Positions 35,012 through 43,046 of a stretch of 64,000 nt of DNA are shown here, one piece after another. The stretch is from Sphingobacterium spiritivorum (GTDB lineage Bacteria > Bacteroidota > Bacteroidia > Sphingobacteriales > Sphingobacteriaceae): contig NZ_CP068082.1 in assembly GCF_016724845.1 (NCBI RefSeq), positions 1,798,001 to 1,862,000 on the forward strand, read 5' to 3'. The stretch's first letter is position 1. Each line of letters opens with the position of its first letter. Position numbers and translations under genes: made by a program. The notes under the pieces were generated by a model. That model worked only from the letters and a program-made list of their open reading frames with translations, did no database searches and had not been told where the DNA came from.

Positions 35012-38000
35012 CTAAAAACTGACATTTATATTAAAGCCTATGTACCGCATAGAAGGAGAATTAAGGTCTTCAGATCCTACATCCGGATCTGAAAAACGAT
35101 ATTCTTTCGTCCATAAGAACAGATTTTGTCCTGTCACACCTACACTTGCTCTTTTTGCCTTAAATCTGGCTGCAACTTCTGCAGGCAGATAATAACTCAA
35201 TGAAATCTCTCTCAGTTTGATAAACGTTTCATCCCAGATATTGCGTGTTCCTGAATATGCCCTCTTCCAGTACGATTCATAGGAAACGGTCTTATCATTA
35301 GGTGCGAACTGACGTGTATCCGTCACGATCTGACCATATTTGTCATAGGTTACATTTCCGGAGACAATCTTAACTCCCTGACCAATATATGTTTTGTTAC
35401 CGTTGACCACTTCTTCGTATCGTTCAGGAGAGTCTGAATCCGGATGAGCGCCTGTCTGCCACAGACGGGCATTCATACTGGAATAGGAAAGTCCTTTTAT
35501 ACGACCATCCAGACTAAAGGATAAAGCGAAGTCATGGTAACGAAAGTTGTTGGTCAATCCCCATATCCATTTTGGAGCAGTATAGCCAAATAACCGCGAC
35601 TCATGTACCGCACTGATCGGCATTCCGGAAGCATTGTGTACGATCTGTCCGTCAGGTGAACGTTCCCAGTCGCGTGTCACATAATGATCTGTACGTTCTC
35701 CGACTTTGACATATAGGGCATCTGCAGAATAGTCAGGATCCAGCTTATGATAATATTTCAGATTCTGGGACAGATTTCCGCTGATATCCCATTGAAAGTG
35801 TTCCTTTTTCACGGGAGTTCCTCCTATAGTGATCTCATGTCCTTTTGTCATTGTCTCTTCTTTTGTATTGATTAACCGGGATGTAAAGCCAGTAGCTCCC
35901 GAGATTGTAGCCGAAGTAATGGCATTGTGCTCTCTGCGGTAGTAACGGGTATAGTCACCATACAATCTGTTATTCAGAACTGAAAAGTCTAATCCCACCT
36001 CCGTCAGATTCCGTTGTGTAGGAGATATGGAAAAGTCTTTGATCGAATTTGGATAAGATCCCGTTGACAAGCCGTCCCAGACGTTCGCTGTCACTGTAAA
36101 TGCCTGATTGATTTCGTACGGATCGAGAATCTGTTTGGTCACCGCCTGGGAACCTCTTACTTTTAACAGATTTAACCACTGTGGCTTCTCGAATAAATCA
36201 GACACAACTACACTTCCCGATAAGGACGGGTAGAAATAGGAACGGTTTTCTTTTGGAAGAGTAGATGACCAGTCATTACGACCAGTGGCTTCCAGAAAGA
36301 TAAGATTACGCCAGGATAGCGACAATCTTCCATATACACTATTCGTCATTTCCTTGATCTTACTTTCCACGCTTGAAACCGGGCCTACCGAGTTACGAAG
36401 AGAGTAAAAGCCTGGAATAGCAAGACCATTAACGGTCGAAGCGGTTAGCGTATTGTTACGACGATAAAAAACAGCCCCGCCTAATAATCCGTCAATGCCA
36501 AAATCTCCAAAGGTTTTTTTCGCAGTGAATATCAGATCATTATTGGTAGAAAAGCCATCCTGTTTACGTGTCCAGTATTTACCTCTGTTATCATAACCGG
36601 AGAATCCTCCTCTGGTACCATATATACCCATAGGATTGGTCTGCTCCTGCGTATTCCCATAGTAATCATACCCGGACCGTAAAACTAACTTACCCCAGTC
36701 TGTAATCTGGTAATTAAGGGTAATAGCAGCATTCAGCTTATTGATTAGTTCAGCACTGATTTTCTCATATGCAGATAGATAAGGGTTATCATACCAGGCA
36801 TTGTAATTCCAGTTTTGCTTTTCATTCTTAACGATCCAGTAATCCTTATACTGACTCAGGTCGTACTCAGGCCCTGTCCAGACGAGGATATTGTAAATAT
36901 ACCCCTGTGCATTATAACCTGCCCCGAAATCATTCGGTGTATTGCGGCGATTATATCCAAATCTGCTTTCCAGATTAAGCTTTTCGGTAATCTTTGTCTC
37001 TCCTGAAACGGAAATATTTGTCATGTTCAGCTTTGTATTGGGGTATTGTCCCTTATTGTAAACATGACTGATGGAAGTGGTAATGCTACCATTCTCTCCC
37101 TGATTGGTAAAACTTACACTATTGTTGCTGATAAATCCCGGTTCCAGAAAATTTTTAAAATTGTTTTTACCCTTAGACACCAGCTCGCTTTCCTCCAATT
37201 GCTTGGTTATCGGATTCCATTGCTGATAACGGCGACCAATATCCAGTTTATCTCCCCAAACCTCATCATCGGTATTGAATTTACCTCCATAGCCTGCTGA
37301 ATATGAGGACTGGACACTTGGTAATGCCAGATATCCGGAAAAAAACATGTTGTTGGTACTGACAGATATCTCTGTGCCTTTACTCTTTAATCCTTTTTTG
37401 GTTGTTACCATAATGGCACCTCCTGCTCCGCGCTCGCCATAGAGTGCTGTGGCTGTAGCCCCTTTGAGTACGTTAATATTTTCAATATTATCTACCGGAA
37501 TATCCCGTAAATTCATATTTTCATAAAGCACCCCATCGATAACCAAGATCGGATCCATTCCCCTCAAAGTAATAGAAGGCATCTTGTTGAATTCTGTACT
37601 ATTGAATACACGCAATCCGGAAATACGTCCTGTAAGTGTTGTACCCACGTCTACTCCTTTTACCTTTTGCAGATCATCCCCCTTGATCTCCTGCACAGCG
37701 TATCCAAGCGCTCTTTTTTCTCTTTTTATTCCCAAAGCCGTTACAACCACTTCCTGTAACTCTTCGGATGATCTGTTGAGTTCAATCTGTGCTGCCTGAT
37801 CTGCCGGGATCTCTACGGTACGATACCCCAAAGAAGAAACCACCAATATCGCTCCCGGAGCCACTTCTTCTATTGAGAAGACACCATTATTATCTGTTGT
37901 CGTCACTTTGTCGGTTCCTTTTACCCTGACCGTTACTCCGGCAATTCTGGCTTTGGTTTCCTGATCAATAATTTCTCCCTTCAGAATTTTTTGATCAGCA

Positions 38001-38359
38001 TGAACTGTAATTTTCTGAAAACCTGTGTTTGTCCCCTTTTTCTTTTGTTCATGTTTTCTGGAAAGGACAAATAGCATGTTATCGACCTGACTTACCTGTA
38101 ACTGATCATAGGATATTTCCATAATAAAGGCATTCAGATTATCCTTCTTCAGATTTTTAAGGTCCGTATCATCCTTAATTTTCAGATGTCCGATTCCTGT
38201 ATCATAACCGAACCGGATATTCAGCTTTTTTTCGATTTTTGAGATAACAGGCCCGATTTCCCTGTTTTGCTGATTTTCGGCAGCAATCGTTTTTTGCACA
38301 CACAGTTGCAAAAACAAAAGGCTACCCATAAGTTTTAGATAGTAATTGGTTTTTCTCAT
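35012..38359 (-). CDS. SusC-family transporter with STN signalling domain
   Basis: A 1115-residue TonB-dependent transporter. Signal peptide 1-26. It then carries an STN domain (about 35-100, KIEKKLNIRFGYDTG and NAFIMEISYDQLQVSQVDN), which passes the substrate signal to an anti-sigma factor. A carboxypeptidase-regulatory-like domain follows (about 125-205, LKGEIIDQETKARIAGVTV), then a plug (EVVVTALGIKREKRALGYAVQE, INVLKGATATALYGERGAGG, IMVTTKKG) and a barrel ending MRYIGFNINVSF. It starts 10 bp after fecR. Together with FecR and the ECF factor it forms a complete cell-surface signalling circuit. The imported substrate is unknown; the GIKREKRALGYAVQE wording is common in Bacteroidota systems for peptides or glycans. 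Confidence 0.96.
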   Translation of the reverse strand: MRKTNYYLKLMGSLLFLQLCVQKTIAAENQQNREIGPVISKIEKKLNIRFGYDTGIGHLKIKDDTDLKNLKKDNLNAFIMEISYDQLQVSQVDNMLFVLSRKHEQKKKGTNTGFQKITVHADQKILKGEIIDQETKARIAGVTVRVKGTDKVTTTDNNGVFSIEEVAPGAILVVSSLGYRTVEIPADQAAQIELNRSSEELQEVVVTALGIKREKRALGYAVQEIKGDDLQKVKGVDVGTTLTGRISGLRVFNSTEFNKMPSITLRGMDPILVIDGVLYENMNLRDIPVDNIENINVLKGATATALYGERGAGGAIMVTTKKGLKSKGTEISVSTNNMFFSGYLALPSVQSSYSAGYGGKFNTDDEVWGDKLDIGRRYQQWNPITKQLEESELVSKGKNNFKNFLEPGFISNNSVSFTNQGENGSITTSISHVYNKGQYPNTKLNMTNISVSGETKITEKLNLESRFGYNRRNTPNDFGAGYNAQGYIYNILVWTGPEYDLSQYKDYWIVKNEKQNWNYNAWYDNPYLSAYEKISAELINKLNAAITLNYQITDWGKLVLRSGYDYYGNTQEQTNPMGIYGTRGGFSGYDNRGKYWTRKQDGFSTNNDLIFTAKKTFGDFGIDGLLGGAVFYRRNNTLTASTVNGLAIPGFYSLRNSVGPVSSVESKIKEMTNSVYGRLSLSWRNLIFLEATGRNDWSSTLPKENRSYFYPSLSGSVVVSDLFEKPQWLNLLKVRGSQAVTKQILDPYEINQAFTVTANVWDGLSTGSYPNSIKDFSISPTQRNLTEVGLDFSVLNNRLYGDYTRYYRREHNAITSATISGATGFTSRLINTKEETMTKGHEITIGGTPVKKEHFQWDISGNLSQNLKYYHKLDPDYSADALYVKVGERTDHYVTRDWERSPDGQIVHNASGMPISAVHESRLFGYTAPKWIWGLTNNFRYHDFALSFSLDGRIKGLSYSSMNARLWQTGAHPDSDSPERYEEVVNGNKTYIGQGVKIVSGNVTYDKYGQIVTDTRQFAPNDKTVSYESYWKRAYSGTRNIWDETFIKLREISLSYYLPAEVAARFKAKRASVGVTGQNLFLWTKEYRFSDPDVGSEDLNSPSMRYIGFNINVSF

Positions 38360-38369
38360 ATGGATATTG

Positions 38370-39302
38370 TTATTTGGTAATTATGGTATAGTTGTAGGCC
38401 TTATTAAGCAGATTTATGGTTTTATCCAGATCATGTTGTGGCAGATATCCCGAAAAATGGTAGTCTGCATATTTTTCACTAAAGCGGAAAGATTGATCGG
38501 GGTAGGTTTCTTTCAATTCATCAATGATTTTGGAAAGTTTGACCGCATCAAAATAAATCAGGTTATACTTCCAGGCGGAATAAGCTGATGTATCAACTTT
38601 TTCAACACGAAACATCTGATGCTGACCCTCAAAACTCACTTTCTCTCCAGGATTGATCTTTGTCCTGATTTTTCCTTTGGAAACTTCTACTATCCCGCTA
38701 TTAAGAACCAGCATGGCCTCTGATTCATCTGAGATCAGATTAAACTCTGTTCCCAATACTTTGACATCAAAATTTCTGTCGTCTGCTACAATAAAAGGCT
38801 TATGCGCATTCTTCTGTACATAAAAGAAGGCTTCACCATTCATCTTAACCTGACGAATACTGTCTGTATCAAAATGTGAAAGGATTTTTAGTGAGCTTCC
38901 GGGTCGGAGAAGAACTGTACTTTTGTCACCAAGCGTGATTTCTTTAATAAAATTCGTATGGTTTGTATAAGTAGGCAGCTTATTATCATTATTCCGGAAA
39001 AAATAAGACGCCAGCACAGAAAGTGCAATAAAGACTATTGCTGCCGCTACAGCTCGCTGCCATAGAAACAGAGGATTTGATCTTTTCTGAGGTTGGGCAG
39101 CAACTATCTTATTATAAATCGCCTCGGATATATCCTCATCTATATAAACGCCCGGATCTGTCAACGCAAGGACTTCTTCAAAATCCATTAATTGATCATC
39201 GGGTGTAATTGCAAGTATCTCCAGGAGTATCTGCTTTTCAGATACCGAACAATTTCCCTCCAAATATTTTTTATGCAGAGCTTTAAGCGCTATTTGATTC
39301 AT
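38370..39302 (-). CDS. FecR-family anti-sigma factor
   Basis: A 310-residue single-pass inner-membrane regulator. The N-terminal cytoplasmic part (1-84) would hold the ECF sigma factor. The membrane segment is AVAAAIVFIALSVLASYFF (about 87-105). The periplasmic part contains the FecR domain (ITLGDKSTVLLRPGSSLKI, GEAFFYVQKNAHKPFIV, FNLISDESEAMLVLNSG) and the C-terminal DUF4974-type region (VKLSKIIDELKETYPDQSFRF). It sits between the sigma gene and the STN-SusC gene, the standard order for this circuit. Confidence 0.95.
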   Translation of the reverse strand: MNQIALKALHKKYLEGNCSVSEKQILLEILAITPDDQLMDFEEVLALTDPGVYIDEDISEAIYNKIVAAQPQKRSNPLFLWQRAVAAAIVFIALSVLASYFFRNNDNKLPTYTNHTNFIKEITLGDKSTVLLRPGSSLKILSHFDTDSIRQVKMNGEAFFYVQKNAHKPFIVADDRNFDVKVLGTEFNLISDESEAMLVLNSGIVEVSKGKIRTKINPGEKVSFEGQHQMFRVEKVDTSAYSAWKYNLIYFDAVKLSKIIDELKETYPDQSFRFSEKYADYHFSGYLPQHDLDKTINLLNKAYNYTIITK

Positions 39303-39360
39303 CGTCTAGGTTACTTCTATTAATAGATACGTATCATGTTGACAAGAAGACGATCGGAGA

Positions 39361-39930
39361 TTATAAAATTCGTAAGAAAATCAAAATGGTAATGGACATT
39401 TCAAAATGGGAGAGAATAAAAGCACGAACAGATTTGTTGGCTTTGACGAGTTGATCACGTACTGTGTTGACTGAAATCCCCAGTTGGTCTGCGATTTCAA
39501 CATTGGAAAGGTATTCTATCTTACTCAGCAGGTATATCCGCTGACGTTCGGAAGGTAATTGCAGAATAGCTTGCTGATATACCTTTTCCAGATCCTTGAA
39601 GGCAATATGTTCTGCATTGGAATTATCAACAGCGGGGAGCCGTTGTCCTTCTGTATTTGCGTAGTTATGTTTAATTTTTATTTTCCGGAGTTCATCAAAT
39701 ACCGTATTTCGGGCTACGGTATAGAGATAAGCTTTTATATTTTGATTCTTATCCAGCTCCTCAAACCGGATCCAGATTTTAGAAAAGACTTCCTGCACAA
39801 TATCTAACGCCTGGCTTTCTTCCCGCAGATGTATAAGGGCATACCTATATACTTTGTCCTTATACTCCAAATAGAATTCCCTGAATTGGCCAGCTATCTC
39901 CTGTTCAATATGTTGCTGCGTTAGCTTCAT
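39361..39930 (-). CDS. ECF RNA polymerase sigma factor (FecI-like)
   Basis: A 189-residue sigma-70 family protein. Region 2: FREFYLEYKDKVYRYALIH and ALDIVQEVFSKIWIRFEEL. Region 4: LQLPSERQRIYLLSKIEYLSNVEIADQLGISVNTVRDQLVKA. The C-terminus is a hydrophobic tail (MSITILIFLRIL), as often in Bacteroidota FecI-like factors. It heads the FecR, SusC and SusD operon; promoter dependence on itself is likely but not shown. A nearly perfect 35-bp dyad lies 17 bp before its start codon. Confidence 0.95.
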   Translation of the reverse strand: MKLTQQHIEQEIAGQFREFYLEYKDKVYRYALIHLREESQALDIVQEVFSKIWIRFEELDKNQNIKAYLYTVARNTVFDELRKIKIKHNYANTEGQRLPAVDNSNAEHIAFKDLEKVYQQAILQLPSERQRIYLLSKIEYLSNVEIADQLGISVNTVRDQLVKANKSVRAFILSHFEMSITILIFLRIL

Positions 39931-39946
39931 TGATTTTTTCTACACT

Positions 39947-39981
39947 TTTCTGTCACAATGTTAGATACATTTTGACAGAAA
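39947..39981. promoter_or_regulatory. 35-bp inverted repeat upstream of the ECF sigma gene
   Basis: Arms TTTCTGTCACAATGT (39947-39961) and ACATTTTGACAGAAA (39967-39981) match at 14 of 15 positions with spacer TAGAT. It ends 17 bp before the sigma start codon. The length and symmetry suit an operator for a dimeric regulator, or a leader hairpin. On the minus strand a TATTTCTG sequence overlapping its distal edge is one base off a -7 box. Confidence 0.55.
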
Positions 39982-40148
39982 TAAAAATACTGTATATTAT
40001 ATTAGTGTTAATTACTTAACCCTGTATACTTCCTCACAATTTCTTTAGTTTGTGTGCTGTTACTCTTAGATCTCAATTTAAATATTGGATTTTAGCAAAA
40101 ATGGCCGATGTAAATCTTACGTATCTATATAAGAGGAATTTTTCATTA

Positions 40149-40589
40149 CTATCTTAATGCAGGCAACAATTTATCCCAGATCTCCTGATATAATTTGGGA
40201 TCATCACTTAATCCGTTATCTTCATCATAAGCTGTTTTATTGTGGATATCGCCTCCAAAGATCTTATCCTCCTGATAAATATTCAATGTTATTAAAGCTC
40301 GGTTAGAATCATCTGGCTGAATCAGAAAATTTAATGTTCTCCATTCGCCCATCTTGGCAGAGAAAATCTTATTGTGTTTGATATAGGTACGAATCTGTAT
40401 AAAACCGGATGGCCGGTCTACAGCTGTAAGCCTGTATCCGTTATTATGTAAGTACTGTATAGATTTTGTAAATGTGGAGTCGGCAGGAATATCTACACTT
40501 CGCTGCTGAAATGTATTTATCTGTTGAGCGGAAAGGCTGAGGGATAGAAAAGTAAGGAGGATAACTACAAAAAATCTGAACTGCATCAT
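40149..40589 (-). CDS. small exported protein of unknown function
   Basis: A 146-residue protein with a signal peptide (1-21, LSLSAQQ). No family was recognised. The mature part has an alternating helix/strand layout: STFTKSIQYLHNNGYRLTAVD, then FIQIRTYIK, EWRTLNFLIQP, ALITLNIYQED and a final YQEIWDKLLPAL. This resembles small periplasmic alpha/beta domains that sense or bind, but I make no claim. The start codon sits at the edge of a 14-bp perfect hairpin (40588-40632); a second Met directly follows. It lies between the sigma-factor operon and the end of the polysaccharide cluster, and may be an independent transcript. Confidence 0.7.
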   Translation of the reverse strand: MMQFRFFVVILLTFLSLSLSAQQINTFQQRSVDIPADSTFTKSIQYLHNNGYRLTAVDRPSGFIQIRTYIKHNKIFSAKMGEWRTLNFLIQPDDSNRALITLNIYQEDKIFGGDIHNKTAYDEDNGLSDDPKLYQEIWDKLLPALR

Positions 40590-40632
40590 AACTTGCTGAT
40601 ATTGAAGGATTATTTCACTATCAGCAAGTTAT
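40588..40632 (-). promoter_or_regulatory. hairpin covering the start codon of the small exported protein
   Basis: A perfect 14-bp inverted repeat, ATAACTTGCTGATA (40588-40601) with TATCAGCAAGTTAT (40619-40632), loop 17 nt. In the mRNA the 3' arm ends with the A and U of the AUG at 40589. No T tract follows, so it is not a normal terminator. It could block translation initiation or be a DNA operator. Confidence 0.55.
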
Positions 40633-40728
40633 CAAAAATCATTAACAATGGCAAACGAAGAAACTTTTATCCGGCTGAATAAAAATATTCCGGTTTAAAT
40701 ATTTCTCTAAGGAGCTGTTAATGGGGAT

Positions 40729-41154
40729 CTATCGGCTGATGTTAACAAAATAATCCAACGGATAGGTATGATCATCAAGCTTCGCATTTTCTATACCATA
40801 GTCCGCAAAGACTAACAGCTCACTATCCGGTTCTAAAGCCCGGAAAGCAGTCCCGTAACCTACAGGAACATGTAATACCCGGTGTTCTTCTGACTTTAAC
40901 ATCTCTGTCTTCACAGGAAGATCTTTTGAAGGCGAATCCCAGTTATCAATCTTAACCAGATCTACTGAAAATGAACCGGACAGCACATGAAACCAACGCT
41001 GTTCTATCTGATGCGCCCTCCAGCCTCTTATCAATTCGACATCTGCATTCTTAATAATATAAAACCGTCTGACCTGCGACATATCGAAATCATTGACAAA
41101 TCGGATCTGACCTCTATGGTCTTTGGCAATACCGCCTGAGATGAAGTTTATCAT
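40729..41154 (-). CDS. WxcM/FdtA-like cupin protein (sugar ketoisomerase family)
   Basis: A 141-residue cytoplasmic cupin. Features: GGIAKDHRGQIRFVNDFDMSQV (in parts: DHRGQIRFVNDFD), RGWRAHQIEQRWFHVLSGSF with the typical His and Trp, and HVPVGYGTAFRALEPDSELLVF. This is the PF05523 family, which includes FdtA 3,4-ketoisomerases for dTDP-3-amino-6-deoxy sugars, but many members in polysaccharide clusters have no known reaction. No dTDP-sugar genes are visible here, so a ketoisomerase role is doubtful. It is the last gene of the polysaccharide cluster, 12 bp after the initiating transferase. Confidence 0.85.
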   Translation of the reverse strand: MINFISGGIAKDHRGQIRFVNDFDMSQVRRFYIIKNADVELIRGWRAHQIEQRWFHVLSGSFSVDLVKIDNWDSPSKDLPVKTEMLKSEEHRVLHVPVGYGTAFRALEPDSELLVFADYGIENAKLDDHTYPLDYFVNISR

Positions 41155-41166
41155 ATTCTGAATCTG

Positions 41167-42126
41167 TTACTTGTTTACGTATTTCTTAATTATACTACTT
41201 TTTGTAATCAAATATATGATACTGAGAAAGGCAAGTAAAGACAAAGAGAAGATTATCTGAACGTTAGCTGTTTCGTTTGCAACTCGAATAACGACAAAAC
41301 CAATTAAAAACTGTAAAGCTCCGTATAGAAAAGATACCATCAGCTTATTCACTCCGGCCTCATTTCCCAGATATTGATACAAATGGGAACGGTGCGCTTT
41401 GAAGATATTTTCTCCATTTGACAAACGCCTTATAATCGTCCAGATCGTATCAATGCCATAAACAGACAAGAAGAGGATATAGATAAGATTCTGCGTTTTA
41501 ATAATTAATGTAGCAATAGCAAATAATAAGATAAACGCTATTGCAACAGACCCTACATCACCAGCAAAACATCTAGCTTTTGATCTGAAGTTGAAAAATG
41601 CAAAAACTAACACCGATAACATACTATAAATCAGTAAATCCTGATCAATGAAATCTATCTGATGATTGACTAGCATTAGTAAACCTCCTACAGCAAGGCT
41701 ATAACAAGCTGTAATGCCATTAATTCCATCCATAAAATTGTATGCATTGATAACTCCAATGACAATTACAAAAGTAATAGCCAGGTAATACCAGGGCATA
41801 TCAAATACATCCAGTTCATAGGCCATTAACAAAACCGAAAGCAAGTGAACTAATAGACGGATCTTATTGGACAAGGTCATTACATCATCCGCAAAGCTCA
41901 CCACTGTCATCAAGGTCAACCCTAAAAAGAAATAGGGATACTGAAAGCCGGAAATAATAAAATAAGCCAATGTCCCCAAATAAAATATAATTCCTCCACC
42001 CCTCAATGTAACGGAGGTATGTGAACTACGTTCGTTTGGCTTGTCAATAATATTAAACCGATCCGCAATTTTAAAGTAAAGCAGCTCAGCAATAAAAAGA
42101 ATTATAAATATTATTATATATATCAT
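41167..42126 (-). CDS. polyprenyl-phosphate sugar-1-phosphate transferase (WecA/WbpL-like)
   Basis: Starts repeat-unit synthesis by moving a HexNAc-1-phosphate from UDP onto undecaprenyl phosphate. The 319-residue protein has about 10 membrane segments and the PF00953 motifs: SFADDVMTLSNKIR (Asp pair), NAYNFMDGINGI, CFAGDVGS, and KAHRSHLYQYL. The short length and the pairing with a WbpV/WreQ-like reductase upstream point to the WbpL/WreU branch, which uses 6-deoxy sugars (FucNAc or QuiNAc), rather than WecA proper. This preference is inferred from context. Confidence 0.92.
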   Translation of the reverse strand: MIYIIIFIILFIAELLYFKIADRFNIIDKPNERSSHTSVTLRGGGIIFYLGTLAYFIISGFQYPYFFLGLTLMTVVSFADDVMTLSNKIRLLVHLLSVLLMAYELDVFDMPWYYLAITFVIVIGVINAYNFMDGINGITACYSLAVGGLLMLVNHQIDFIDQDLLIYSMLSVLVFAFFNFRSKARCFAGDVGSVAIAFILLFAIATLIIKTQNLIYILFLSVYGIDTIWTIIRRLSNGENIFKAHRSHLYQYLGNEAGVNKLMVSFLYGALQFLIGFVVIRVANETANVQIIFSLSLLAFLSIIYLITKSSIIKKYVNK

Positions 42127-42146
42127 TATTTACTATTTACCGTATA

Positions 42147-43046
42147 CTAATTCTTGTCTGCATTAAAGGATCTGATCGTTTTCACCAACCCTTCTGTCGC
42201 AGTCAATGGCAATTTCTCAATACCCAATGCAGTTTTGATCTTCTGATTGGAGACCAACAAATTACTAGTCATCTTCTTAAGTCTTTTCGTATTTAAGGGT
42301 ATAGGAATTACATCGCCAAGCTTTGCGATTCCATTTACAAGAAATTTAGGCAGAGAAAGGTCAATAGTTTTTTTACCAGTTTCTTTTTTTATTATCTCTA
42401 TTATTTCTTTGGTAGATATAGGCTGATTATCAGCAATATGATATATTCCTGATTTTAATTTATCATGATTTTGAATAATCTGATTTATAAAGAAACAAAA
42501 ATTCTCAATGGATATAAAGCTCCTTTTATTATTAAATGCTGACAAAGGATAAGGTATTCCTTTTGATATCAACTTATATAACAACCCTAAATTCCCTTTA
42601 TCTCCCGGACCATGAACCATTGGTGGACGAAGAATAATAAGTTTTTTGTTATCAGGTAAATCCTGACCGAGAAGCCACATTTCTGCGGCTCTTTTTGATT
42701 TACCGTACCAGGAAACAGGATTACAGATATCTTGTTCCAACAGAGGTATATCCGATTCAAACTCCTCTAAGGCCGCGAGTGAACTGATATGAATTAATAA
42801 TTTGGCCGATGATTGTTTAAAAGCTTCAAATACATCTTTAACTAAATCTACATTTACATGATAATAATCCGCTTCTGTAGCTGTCCCCTTATGATCATGT
42901 GCTTTGCCGACAACGTTAATAATAAATTCAGAATCATTCAGAGACATTTGCCAATTTAAGTCTCGTAATGATATTCCTTTTGTTGAAGACAACATATTTA
43001 ATATCGAGCACCCAATAAAACCTGAGTTACCTAGAACTATATTCAT
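42147..43046 (-). CDS. NAD-dependent epimerase/reductase (WbpV/WreQ-like)
   Basis: A 299-residue extended SDR protein. The N-terminal nucleotide-binding motif is short and unusual (VLGNSGFIGCSIL), the active site is SWYGKSKRAAE (Tyr, Lys), and LRPPMVHGPGDKGN follows. This is the pattern of the reductases that turn UDP-4-keto-6-deoxy-HexNAc into UDP-FucNAc or UDP-QuiNAc. The needed 4,6-dehydratase is probably the CapD-type enzyme at 27547-29490. It overlaps the upstream glycosyltransferase gene by 4 bp and is followed 20 bp later by the initiating transferase, a grouping common in Bacteroidota and Rhizobium polysaccharide loci. Confidence 0.88.
   Translation of the reverse strand: MNIVLGNSGFIGCSILNMLSSTKGISLRDLNWQMSLNDSEFIINVVGKAHDHKGTATEADYYHVNVDLVKDVFEAFKQSSAKLLIHISSLAALEEFESDIPLLEQDICNPVSWYGKSKRAAEMWLLGQDLPDNKKLIILRPPMVHGPGDKGNLGLLYKLISKGIPYPLSAFNNKRSFISIENFCFFINQIIQNHDKLKSGIYHIADNQPISTKEIIEIIKKETGKKTIDLSLPKFLVNGIAKLGDVIPIPLNTKRLKKMTSNLLVSNQKIKTALGIEKLPLTATEGLVKTIRSFNADKN

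Noticed and set aside
40729..41154. FdtA-type dTDP-sugar ketoisomerase reaction for the cupin protein
   Set aside because: No RmlA/RmlB or FdtB-like genes are in the window, so only the family call is supported.
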